From Cercospora beticola (Eukaryota; Ascomycota; Dothideomycetes; Mycosphaerellales; Mycosphaerellaceae): DNA of 64,000 nt. Below the pieces are notes generated by a model. The model was not told the origin of the DNA and searched no databases. It was given only the letters and a program-made list of their open reading frames with translations. The stretch spans positions 5,165,752-5,229,751 of the forward strand of contig NC_088936.1 of NCBI RefSeq assembly GCF_033473495.1. The letters run 5' to 3'. The position numbers and the translations under genes were made by a program. Positions 11,890 through 23,154 of the stretch are shown piece after piece. How positions within the stretch are numbered: the stretch's first letter is position 1; each line of letters starts with the position of its first letter.

Positions 11890-13285
11890 CTATCCTTCGT
11901 CCTCGAAAGGATCCCAATAGTCCGTCTTTCCATTTACCATGTTATGGATATTGAATCTCGCTCCCCACCGAATGTTACCTGACGTGGGATAATCCTTCTG
12001 CTCCTCATCACTCAGATCATCGATATTGCTCCACGTTGACGAAGACCCGGGCGGTCGATAATGGCCGAAGAGAGCTGGCGAGGGCGAAAGACAATTTATC
12101 ATATCCCTTCCGAACGTCCCATCGCATAAACTGCGATACATGAGGTCCATTGGTGCTGTCAAAGCGCGTATCCCGGTTTCCCATAAGAGCTTTCGAGCAC
12201 CGGCCTGAGAGACTCCATAGGCCAACGAGCAGGTCCCTCCTCGTGTCCGAGCGACCACTCGCGTATAGTCAGGATACTGACTGACAAGCTGACGATCGCT
12301 GAATTCGCGCTCGATATATTTACGAGGAGGAACGGTAATGTCGTTCGGTATCATGACACGAGCCGTCATCTCCTTTGGTAACATGACACGTGCTTGGGAG
12401 CTGATTGCGGATGCATTGCCAGGCAGAGGCAGTGACACACCGCAATGACCAATCCAGAGCATATCCCAGAGATCAAGATCACCATAGGGAGATGTCATAG
12501 GCTCAGTGGTGTTCGCATCGCCCAGCACGTAGTTCACCGGTAATGGCCGCGAGAACCGCGCCTCCAGTGATTGATCGGTGCCGTTGACGAGAGGTTGAAG
12601 AAGTCTTCTTGATGCCCGAGCAAAATCACGCATTTGTGACTTGATACGGATATCCCAATCGGCGTCGTCCTCGAGTATCAAAGCTGAAGAGATATTTTCA
12701 TCTACTATTCTACACGTGAAAGATCAAGGTTAGCTCGATTTGGTCGATTCCAGTGGAACGAGAAGAAGGCAGGGACGTGCATACCGCCGAAGGATGTTCA
12801 CATGCGACCGCCAAGCCGCCGCTGCACCCTCTTTGAGATCGACATCTTCCGCACCCGGTGGCATGAACTTTTGGTCAACGTGTGTTACAGCCTCAACGAA
12901 TTCAAATTTCATCCCCGTGAGAGTAGCAGCAAGCGTGGCAGAATCTCTTCGATCCGTCCTCGATGCGAGGTTGATGACAAAGATCTTCTGGAACTACAGT
13001 CGTATATCAATACAATTGTTCCGGATCGAGCGATAAGACTCTTCAAGGACAGTGTTGACATACCCCAAGTGTTGCGTTCGCTACATCGTCGAGCAGCTCA
13101 GGTAGCGCCGGCGCTGTCGTGTCGTTGTGCGTCGCCGTGATATTCCACTCTGCGAATTGAAACCCAGGCAAGCTCGGATGCTTCGCCACTCCGAGGATGA
13201 GAATCACCAGCAAAAGCGTTGCGAGAGCGGACGAAGCCAACAGCATCTGCCGTGCGAACAAGTGGCGCATCAATACCATCGTCAT
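11890..13285 (-). CDS. glycosyltransferase family 25 (type II membrane protein)
   Basis: Exons on the minus strand are 13285-13064, 12993-12785 and 12709-11890 with phase-compatible introns of 70 and 75 nt, giving about 416 aa. An N-terminal signal anchor (ASSALATLLLVILILGVA) is followed by a lumenal stem with N-glycosylation sequons (NIT, NDT, NAT). The catalytic domain begins with KIFVINLASRTDRRD, continues with a segment ending in a run of alanines (EGAAAAWRSH), and contains the ILEDDADWD block, the DxD-like nucleotide-sugar and metal site of this family. It is expected to act in the Golgi as a sugar transferase in protein or wall glycosylation. The donor sugar cannot be read from sequence. 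It is convergent with the DUS4-type gene, with 38 bases between stops. Confidence 0.87.
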
Positions 13286-13934
13286 GTTGCACAACGTTCC
13301 GCAAACCAGGCGTCAAAAAGACGCGAGGCGATTAATGAACCAACACAAACCCGGGAGTTGGACGACTGTTGGTGAAGGCTTCGATACAACGACATGATGT
13401 TGTCGGAGAAGTGTGCATCCATCACTCGGAATCGGGCACCCCTCAGCTATCTATACCGCAGTGTTGTAAGACTTCGCCAGGATCAAGAGCAACCTCCAAT
13501 TGCGTTCCATTTCGGCCTGCAGGGCGAAATCAAGGAATAGACAAGCAGAAGGATGACAAGCCAAGGTATGCTCGGGTAAACTCGCATAAATGATATCGAA
13601 CAAGCCCTAACTAATGTCTTAGGTCTTTCTTGAGTCAGGATCTCTCGGCGTCTGGCCAGTCACGGCCGGCCAGACTAATCTTTTGAAACTGTTCTCAAAC
13701 TCGTGAGAATATCGAAGGCGGAGTCCATCAGCACATCAGCTTTTGACTGCATCTCGAGAGCAAATACAGTGACTTGCGCTCGGCGTCACACAAATGTCCG
13801 GACCCGAAAGCGAAAGTAGGTCATGCTGAAAACCCCAAATCTCACCCCTCTTAGTTTGCAGAGTCAAGGATCGGTGTATTCTCACTCAAGGATCGGCGTC
13901 TACTAGGCCAAGGTCCTGTGTTACTGGTAAGCAC
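13286..13934. other. intergenic between glycosyltransferase start and NRPS end
   Basis: No gene is recognised. It contains the glycosyltransferase promoter and the 3' flank of the NRPS. Confidence 0.5.
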
Positions 13935-16900
13935 TCACGCGCTGCGAGACCCATCCCCTAGAACGTTTCTCAAGCTCCCCAGAATCTTGCGTGCAGACTT
14001 CTCATGCAGAATTTTTCGATTGCCAATCAATTGCAGATGCAGCGACTTGCCCCTCGGTGTCGCATAGATTTCCGGTCGTGGACGTGGAAGTAAAGTATGC
14101 TCAAAAACCGAGATCCGACTCTTCTCGCCCAGAAACTCAAAGTCCTGGACGTCTTCCTGCTGGAATGCCGTGCGCCATCCAAAGTCCTCGGCACCTTCTC
14201 GCCACGTAGTTGAGCCTTGAAGTATCTCCTGCATGCCGGCGCATTCGTGGGCAGAATCTTCGATGAATTGGCGCTGGAGAATCAACGCAACGCGATCGAG
14301 TGTATCTTCTGGCCCAATTCGCACCCGGACAGGTACTTCTGTGAGGCATGGTCCCACGACATTTTGTAGGCTGGGTGGAAGCATAGATCGTCCAGTGACT
14401 AGACGGCCAAAAACGACTTCCGCCTGATCGAGATGACGAGAGAAAGCAATGGCGCAGGCGGCTTGGAACATGGTCGCGATTGAAAGTCCTTCGCCATGTC
14501 GAGAGGTGGGCATTGCTATGGTTTCCTCCACGCTGAAACGATCCGATGTGCTGGCGCTATCAGAGCAACAACTGCCTCCGCTCCAATCTGGGTAAGATGT
14601 CCCTTGCAATCTTGACTTCCAGTACTCGAGACTGCTCTGTTTCTTCTGTGCTTTGTATGCCACATACTGCGAGAAAGAGTAAGGTCGGGTCAACGGGCAT
14701 CCGCAGTAGAAGGCAGACAGCGTGCCGAACAGCATTGGGAGGCTGAAACCGTCGAATTGTGCGTGGGAGACTCTAAAAATCAAACGGTTTTCTCCAGTGC
14801 TCGAGTTCCGGACGGCCATGAAGCGGACGAATGATCGACCCAGGCGACGAGGAATCGCGAGATCTTCTTTGCACAGCGAGTTGACAGCATCGCTCATGTT
14901 GCCGCTGATATCGAAGATATCGAACGGCGCATTGAAGTCAAACAGTACAACTTGCCAGAGTCTGTCGCAAGCATGAATGAAGATCGTTCGAAGGATTTCG
15001 AGAGAAGCCGCAACTTGCTGACACGCCCGCTCGAGCTTCACAAAGTCAACAGCATTTGGCAGGGTCAGTATGTATTGCGGCAATCGGCTAGGAGGATCCT
15101 CAAATGCGTTGGAGATCGCAAGCTGTTGGAAGTCCGTGCATGGTAGAACGTCATGCACCTGACCCGGGACACCATCTAGCGCAGGCGTGACAAAGCGTCC
15201 AACAAAATCAGGCATACCGTCAGGAAGAAGCTGAAAGGGTAAGGTCGGCTCCATCTCACTCTCCGTTCGGGTTTCTTCTGCCAGCAATGCGAGTTCAGAA
15301 AGTCTCGGTGCCCTGAACACGTCCGCGACGGTGAAGGATATGTTCTGCGTACGTGCAGCGGATACCAATTTCATGGCTGAGATAGACTCGCCGCCGATTC
15401 GTAAGAAGCTGCTATCTCTCCCGATGGCATCCAAGCCAATGCCTAGAACCGCGGACCACAGAAGCTGCAACCGCTTTTCCATCGTGGTAGACGGCGGCTG
15501 ATACTTGTGGTTACGAGACTGTAGTTTAGCAAGATCCTCTAGCGTGTATGACCCGCCCAGTTGCTGAAGTGCCTTCCGATCTGTCTTATTGGTGGTCGTC
15601 ATTGGGATCTGGGCCACCGGAATGTAGACACTGGGGACCATACTATTCAACAGTCAGTCAGCATCATTATTGCGATCGGTTCCACGTCCTAATAATGAGG
15701 CAGAGGGGAAAGGACATACTAGCGAGGAACTCGGGCCGACATTCCTTGATGCACCCGATCAACGACATCCATTGTCTGCTCTTGACTCTCCTCCAGCCAC
15801 GAGATACTGATGAAGGCAGCCAGAATGGGTGGTGCAGAGCCTTTAGCCGGAGTAATTACCTCTGCAGCAACACCGTGGACACCGATACCTCCATCATTGA
15901 GACTGGCACGCAGGTGGAATTCGACCTCTCCAAGCTCAATTCGTTGCCCGCGTAGCTTCACCATACTGTCTTTTCGGCCCACGTAATCGAAAGATCCATC
16001 GTCGTTGTAACGAACCAAGTCGGCAGTCTTGTAAAGCGTGCCGTGTCTACCAGGATGCCCCGTGGTACCTCGCACAAGCCAGGCGGGATCACGAATATAT
16101 GCCATGGAGGTCTGGTCCGGATCTCCGAAATATCCTTGACTGACAGTTGGGCCCTCTACCATGAGCTCTCCAACAGTACCAATTGCGGCAAGGCGATCTG
16201 GTCGGTCGGGCTGAATCACCCAGCAGTTCGCTCCAATTGAATGCCCAATGTGGCTTCCACGGCTGTTAGCATTGAGGACGATGATCGAGAGAGTCGGGGT
16301 GCATTCTGCGGGACCATAAATGCCAAGAACAGTCTCGACGTGAGTCCAGCGTGACACGTCGCTCTGTTGAACTGGCTCACCTCCCATTGCTAAAGTGCGC
16401 AGCCCAGGGAACGCTGCCGGATCTACGGACCGGGCAACAGAGGGAGTCAGATAGACATAGTCGCAGTTCATGCGATTGAATGCACCAGGGATATCGTCGC
16501 GCCTCTCCGTCTCTGAGGGAATGCAGAGGCAAGCTCCCGCAAGCAGAGTCTGCAGAAGATTGGACCACGAAACATCGAAACTGTACGATACAAAGTCCAG
16601 GAGACGAGTCGTAGGCCGGATATGTATCATCTCAGCCTGGTGTGTAGCTGCGGAAGCAAAATTGGCATGGGTGATGACGATGCCTTTGGGTGTGCCTGTG
16701 GAACCACTCGTGAAAACAACTGTGATACAGGCAGCTTTTGTTAGCACATGTGGACAAAGTCAGTGGTGGATGCAGAGATGACTTACCATACGCAACATCA
16801 GACGGCTTCACCTTTGGTAGAGGCATCGCTGAAGTAGTGAGACTGAGGTCTTCTTGTTCAACGTCAATCACCAAGGACGCAGTAAGCTTCCTTACTTTGA

Positions 16901-17284
16901 CTTGCGTTGCTCCGGATGCAAGCGCCAGAGTTGGTTTGATTTGCTCAAAGATCGAGCGCAATCGAGACTCCGGCTGACTCATGTCAATCGATACGCACGC
17001 AGCTCCGGCCTTCATGACCGCAAGGGCAGATACGGGGTGCCATTTAGACTTCTCGAAGCAGAGAGGCACAGGAGCGCTGAGATCCGCTGCAATCTTCATC
17101 AGGCGGGAGGCAAGGCGACTGGACAGCTCGTCAAGCTCTCCATAGAGCAGATCGCCGTCCCATGAGCAGATAGCTGGAGCCTTGGGATTTTGCTGAGCAG
17201 TAGCAGATATGAGATCATGTAAGCATTCGTGAATCACGTGGGGCACACTTTGGTTCCAACGCCATATCTCTGAAAGGTTTTGCG
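13935..17284 (-). other. NRPS module 5: A5-T5 and terminal cyclising C domain
   Basis: A5 is split by introns of 67 and 77 nt whose removal restores VVFTSGSTGTPKG and ARVPRYMVPSVY. It has YSFDVSWSN, IYGPAE and YKTADLVRY. T5 has LRIGGESISAMKL. The terminal condensation domain has SHAQFDGFS, with Tyr exactly 15 residues after the Asp. This fits the SH-x3-D-x14-Y signature described for fungal macrocyclising CT domains. No thioesterase or reductase domain follows. Module 5 shows no disabling lesion. Confidence 0.85.
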
Positions 17285-19955
17285 TACTCAGCAAGTCCAG
17301 ATCTTGGACTGTCGTTGTCGTAGATTCACACAATTGGCGTAAGATGTGCTCAAACTGAGAGGCCATTCTCTCTACTTGTTGGGCAGAGATGACATTGTTG
17401 TCAAAACTGACCTCGAGGGAAAGACCAGTTTGCTCAGTCAATTGGCAGATGACCATGACGGCGTTGGGATTGAAGTTATCCATGGTGGCAGTCAGAGATT
17501 CAGGCTGACTGTGAGCTCCAAAGGGACCAGCAGAGTCTCCGAGAGGCGGTCGGACGGGCTGAATGAGTAGCATTGTGTTGAATCTACTGGCTTGCTCACT
17601 GTTGGCGTCAATCTGCCGAATTCGACCAAGTTCAGTATTTTCGTGTGCAACCATCGCTATCGATTGTTGTTGAATCATGCAGAGCAATTCATCTACAGTC
17701 TGCTTCGTGTCCAAACGCACCCTGACAGGTACAGCATTGATCAGTGGAGCAATAATGCGTTCGATTCCTGGGAGTGAAGCCTGCCGCCCGGCAACCAGAG
17801 TACCAAATAAAGTGTCATCAGTGTTTGTGTAGTAACTGGTCAATACTGCCCAGGCGGCTCTGATCGTGGTGGAAGGAGTCACATTTCGCTGAGGCCAGGA
17901 AAAGTCCACCAAGTCTCGCCGCACCGTATCATTTGCTTTCGGCCGATAATCGGGATGTGGCAGCGCAGGAAATGGAGCTGCTTCCAGGTCCTCGAACTGC
18001 CCTTTCCAGAACTCATCGGTCTCATCTCGATCCAGATCCTCAATGTACCTCATGAAGTCCTGGAATGGTGGAACCCGGCTGGCGTCGTGCATGTCCGAAT
18101 ATGCGCGAGAAACCTCCTGGAGGAGAAGACTCAGAGAGGTACCGTCATTACATCGCATGATGCTGTGTGAGAACGCAAGAATGTTCTCCTACCATGGCAA
18201 GCCTTGTCAAAGGTGTACCCAGTCCCATGTGGGACGACTGCGCTAGATACGCTTCAAAGGTATCGAATGCATCCCATCGAAGAGGCTCGTCTACTTGTAC
18301 CTGCACCATATCCTCAGACCAGGTATGGACAACGCGAGTCCGCAGAATGGGTGCCTTCTCCCTGCTCACCGTCTCCCAGGCGGCTTTGAAATGCTCTACG
18401 TTCAACTTCTCGCGCAAGCGCAGACGGTACCTGGCAACTGATGCGCCTTGAAGCTTGGCCGTCATGGATAAGAGAGACTTTTGTACGCCAGTGCATGGAA
18501 ACACGTCTTCAATCTGCGCAACGGAAACATCGCACTGGCGGGAGATCTCTTTCAGAAGCGAAGATAGCGAGGACCGGTTGCGCAGTAGCGAGAATGGTGC
18601 AACGTCACTCTCTTTCTCCGGCTGAAGCGCGGTCATTGCTTCTGCCATGTGGGCGAGTCTTGGCGCCATGAGTATGTGCTGGACAGTCAGAAGCATTTTC
18701 TCACGTCGCGCGAGCGCTGCAAGCCGCATCGCAGATATGGAGTCTCCGCCAAGTCGTACAAAGTGATCTTTTGGCCGAATCGTTTCTCGGGAGATATCGA
18801 GAACCGTCGCCCACCAAGTCCGAAGACACTGTTCGGCAGGTGTGAGAGGAGTCTTAATATGGTTTCCAGCTTGTTCTGCTGCTGATAAGTTCGCGCCCAT
18901 CTCGCGTAGACGTCGTCGATCTATCTTGCCGCTGGGAGCAATAGGAATGGCTGGCACAGGAATGTAAGACGTCGGAACCATGTACGTTGGCAGTCGCTCC
19001 GAGAGCTCATCTTCGAGTGAGCGTAGGGCCTTGGACATATGCTCGCCCTCGTCAACTTGAAGAAACAGCGCCAAGTGCGGCCGAGCGTTTGCTCGTGGCG
19101 ACACAATCTCTGCAACCACTGCTGGCACGGAATCGCGGTACACTGTAGCCAGACACTGTCGAGCGTGCTGCTCTACTTCGGACAGTTCGATGCGCTGACC
19201 ACGTAGCTTGACTTGAGTGTCTTTGCGTCCCACAAAGAGCAGTGTGCCATCTGCCGGATCGTACTTCACCAAGTCTCCTGTCTTGTACACGACACTTCGC
19301 TGTCGAGGGCCATCTTTGCAGTCGCTTACCTCGTGAAGCCACGAGGGCGCGGGTACGAAGACTGATGCGGTCTTTTCCTCGTCTCCAAGATAGCCCGACC
19401 CTACCAGTGGTCCTTCGAGGTAAAGCTCGCCGACTGCACCGACTGACATCAACCTCTCACTATTACTGGGGTCAACGACCCATGTCGATACTCCCAGTCC
19501 ATGGCCAATGCATGGTTTGGTGAAGCCTTGCCGCTGTATCTCATGGAACAGAGTGATCGCCGAGCATTCAGTCGGCCCGTATACCACAAACGTTCGCGCA
19601 TAAGGTGTCCACCGAGTAACATCGCCAGCATCTACAGCTTCGCCACCGATGTATATGTTGCACAGAGTGGGAACATCTCGGGGATCAATTGAGGTCGAGA
19701 CCGAGGGAGTGAGGAAGATGTCAGTCGCTCTGAACCGATTGATGCTATCGTTCTCGGAAACACCAGAATCTCTCAATTGGTACGCGAACAGGGTCGACAA
19801 TTCATCCAGCAGGCTGTACGTGAGCTCACCGTCCCAGGCACTCACGGCAACTAAGTCGTGATGTTCGTTGGCCACTTCGGCGAAGATTTCGTGAACGCAA
19901 CATTCAACCAGCCGCGGCTGGTGGGCATTCCATTGCCGTATCTTGTCCTTACCTT
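17285..19955 (-). other. NRPS module 4: internally deleted A4, T4, frameshifted C4
   Basis: A4 begins normally (WDGELTYSLLDELS) but jumps from GVSENDS to INRFRATDIFLTPSVS near 19750, skipping the KSKW, LKAG, TSGSTG and FDVxW core motifs. Compared with A5 about 185 residues are missing, in frame. The remaining YGPTE, YKTGDLVKY, KLRGQRIEL and PSGKIDRRRL motifs are intact. T4 has VRLGGDSISAMRL. In C4 the active site reads HHAM, then one extra T (complement of base 18150), then NDG. Removing that base would give a normal HHxxxDG. This module could not activate an amino acid as read. Confidence 0.85.
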
Positions 19956-22900
19956 GCTGGTCGAGCCACGGCACATCTCGAACAAGTTCCTGGTCCAGCT
20001 CGGGCTCGCAGATTCGTCGCAAGATATGTTCAAGTTGCGGCAGCATAGCGTCAACCACTGTCGACTCCAGCGCTGCTACGTCATAGCAGAATTCGACCAT
20101 CAGGTCATTGCCATCCAGAGTACAGACTATAACCAGGGCATATGACCCAAAACGACTGTAGCGAACGGGGTCTTGTGGCTGCTCATCTGCACAGAACAAG
20201 CCAGTCTTTTCCAAATTGTCTTCTGGCAGCTGTATCACCACCAGCGTTTGGAATTGGCAGGCACGGCGAGTTGTATCACTCATTCGCCCTATTCGCGAAA
20301 GTCCAGTCTGCTCATGTGGTATCATGGCCGTCTCTCTTTGCTGCTGTGCGGTGAGCAACTGTGGCATAGTCTGCGAGCCATTTATTTTCACACGCAGAGG
20401 AACAGTCGCAATCGTGGGACCGGCGACAGATTCTATTCGACGAAGTGGCGCCTTTCGCCCCATCACGATGGTCCCAAAGACCACGTCGGAAGAGTTGGAG
20501 TGCATGGCGCAGAGGAGACCAACAGCAACATGGACGATGGTGGATGGTGTATTGTTGTCTCCACGCCACTTGAGGTCAGTGATGGAATGGGTGGATATGG
20601 CATCAGGACGAGGTTTGTACCTCTCCGTGGGCAACTTCGGAAAGGGTGAGCCCTCCCACGAGTCGAACTGTCCAATCCAAAATTCCCTGTCAGCCTCCGC
20701 ATCGCAGTCCCGGATGTAGTTGAGGAAGACCTGGAAAGGGAGAAGAGCCGGTGGAGTTTGCCCAGCATAAGCCCACTTGAGCGCATCGAAAATCAAAGAT
20801 AGAGTAGGACCATCGTAGATCGAATGCTGCATGGTTAAGGCGAAGCAGAAAGTGTCATCTTCGTTGTGCATTGCGTTCGAAGTCCTGCTATGCGCTTGAT
20901 ACAGGCTACATCGCATAAGCGGAAGTCCCAGGCCCATAGTAGTGCTGATTTCCCCTTCCATCGATGTCCAGCAGTCGTGGTGGCGGATCACTGTCTGTAC
21001 GAGACCCAGCGAAGGAATGTCGATAATGCGGGTACGTAGTGTTGGAGTCGAAGCGACGACTTGCTCCCATGCTTGCTTGAATCTCTCGAGTACAACGCAC
21101 GACGCCAACCGCAGTACTCGATTGCTCGTGTAATCTCCCTGGTGCTTCGCGGTCAGCGCAAGTAAGCCTTCCTGAAGTGGAGTGCACGGGAAGATATCCT
21201 CGACATCATTCACCACTACAGCACATGCATTGGCCGCTTCTTCTCGGATTACGTCGATGCTCAAAGTCGATTTAACTAGTGCAAACGGACGGACAGGCTG
21301 CTCAATGACAGCATCGCCAATGAAACGGAGGGCAGTCGCCATGTCTTGCAGCACCGGATTCTGGAATATATCGCTCACGCTGAGTGTGGCGCCGCGATCA
21401 CGGAGAAGGCTCACAAGCCGCATCGCTTGTATGGAATTGCCCACATTCAAGAAGCTGTCCGTCGTAGAAAGGGTACTTTCGCTGATTCCAAGGACCAGTG
21501 ACCAACAACTGGCTAACAGTTTCTCATGCTCGGTAGTCGGCAGTCGTCGCTCGCGAAGCGTTGTATTCAATGGAAGCAGTGTTGCTGCTGCCATGCTTCG
21601 CAATTTGACACGATCTTGCTTCCCTGTGAGGGTCGTCGGAACGGCATCAATTGATGCGCAATGAGTGGGAATGGCATAGCGTGGGAGCACGGCGCTGAGA
21701 CTCTCGTAAAGCCCGATGGTGAGTTGTTCGAGTGCCTTGGCCGAAGCTGTCACGTAGGCGATCATGGTGTCTTCGCTTCCGTCTTCACCGGGTCTCGAAC
21801 CAACAACTACGGCTATCTTCTTTTCCGGGCGGGCGATGAAGCGTTCGATATGTACAGCGACTTCCTCCAGCGACACCATTTGTCCAGCAATTTTGAACTG
21901 GGAGTCGTTGCGGCCCACGTAGATCAAACGCCCGCTGCTGTCATAGCGCGCCAGGTCACCGGTTCGATAGATGCGATTATGTTTCCAGCTCCCACCCTCA
22001 ACGAATTGGAGGCCTGAGCAGAAATTGCGATGTGTCAAGTCTTCATCACCTATGTATCCATCCGCGCAGCTGGGACCTTGAAGGACAATCTCGCCAGTGG
22101 CACCGAATGGAGCTAGGCGATGGAGGTTCATAGGATCTACAAGCCATAAGCGCGCTCTTCGAGGTACAAGTGATGAGGACGGAACTTTTCCAATGGCATT
22201 GCTCTGTCCTTCACAATCATTCACGTCACAAAATGATGCTGTCGAGAATTCCGCTGGCCCGTACCAGTTAATCACACGACAGTATCCGACCCAGCGACGC
22301 GCATCGTTCTGAGACACCGGTTCGCCTGCAAGGACGAGAATTTCAAGGCAAAGGACGTCTGTTGGTCGCAACATCCTAGCAACTGAGCCTGGCAGAAAGG
22401 TGATGTTGGCGCCGAAGCGAGCAATAGCCGCAGCCGGTTCATTGAGCCGTTCAGACTCTGATGGAATGCAAAGACATGCACCACGTGCCAGGGCAGACAC
22501 TATCTCGACAGTCGCCACGTCGAAATTGTAAGATGCAAACTGGAACACGCGAGCGGAACCTTTCAGAGCCAGGTACTCGCTGTAGCTCTGCACATTCGAA
22601 GCCAGGGCTCGATGGCTCCAGACGATATGTTTGGGCTGTCCGGTCGTACCAGACGAGAGAATCACGACTGCAGGCGCCGATAGTTGCAGTGAAGGCAACG
22701 GAACCTCAGATGACGTGGGCTCGGCCATCTCCAAGAGTTGCTGTGCAGTCGTGCACGTTGTATGGGGCAAGGCTGGCGCCGCCATGCTGGGCGATACCAC
22801 TGCAAGTTTCACGTCAAGCGTGGCGACAACGTTCTTCATGCGCTCTACGGGCACGGCGACGTCCTGGACGAGCGCAATAGCACCAGCTTTGAGAGCAGCC

Positions 22901-23154
22901 ACGTATGCCACGGCGGCCCACTTGGATTTTTCGAGCCAAAGGAGCACCACGGAGCCAGGTTCGACGCCGCTCCGAAGCAATGCGGCGGCGAGGGCGTTGG
23001 AGACGCAGTCCAACTGGTGATATGAGAACTGCCCGTCCCATGCTTTGATGGCCACTGCTTCGGGATGCTTTCGAGCGGTGGCCGCAATGGATTCCGGCAC
23101 ACATGTGTCAGGCTCTAGAATTGCCGCATCGTTTTGACTTCGGAAGCAATCAAG
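19956..23154 (-). other. NRPS module 3: A3-T3-C3 with an irregular T motif
   Basis: A3 shows LSSGTTGQPKHIVWSH, YNFDVATVE, NWYGPAE and YRTGDLARY. Its A8 region (KIAGQMVSLEE) has lost the usual RG-R pattern, and A10 is TLTGKQDRVKL. T3 reads FLNVGNSIQAMRL near 21440: the usual GG-x-S phosphopantetheine loop is short by one Gly, though the Ser is kept. C3 has QHSIYDG, in which the first His is replaced by Gln but the catalytic second His and the Asp are retained. No stop or frameshift occurs in this module. Confidence 0.8.
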
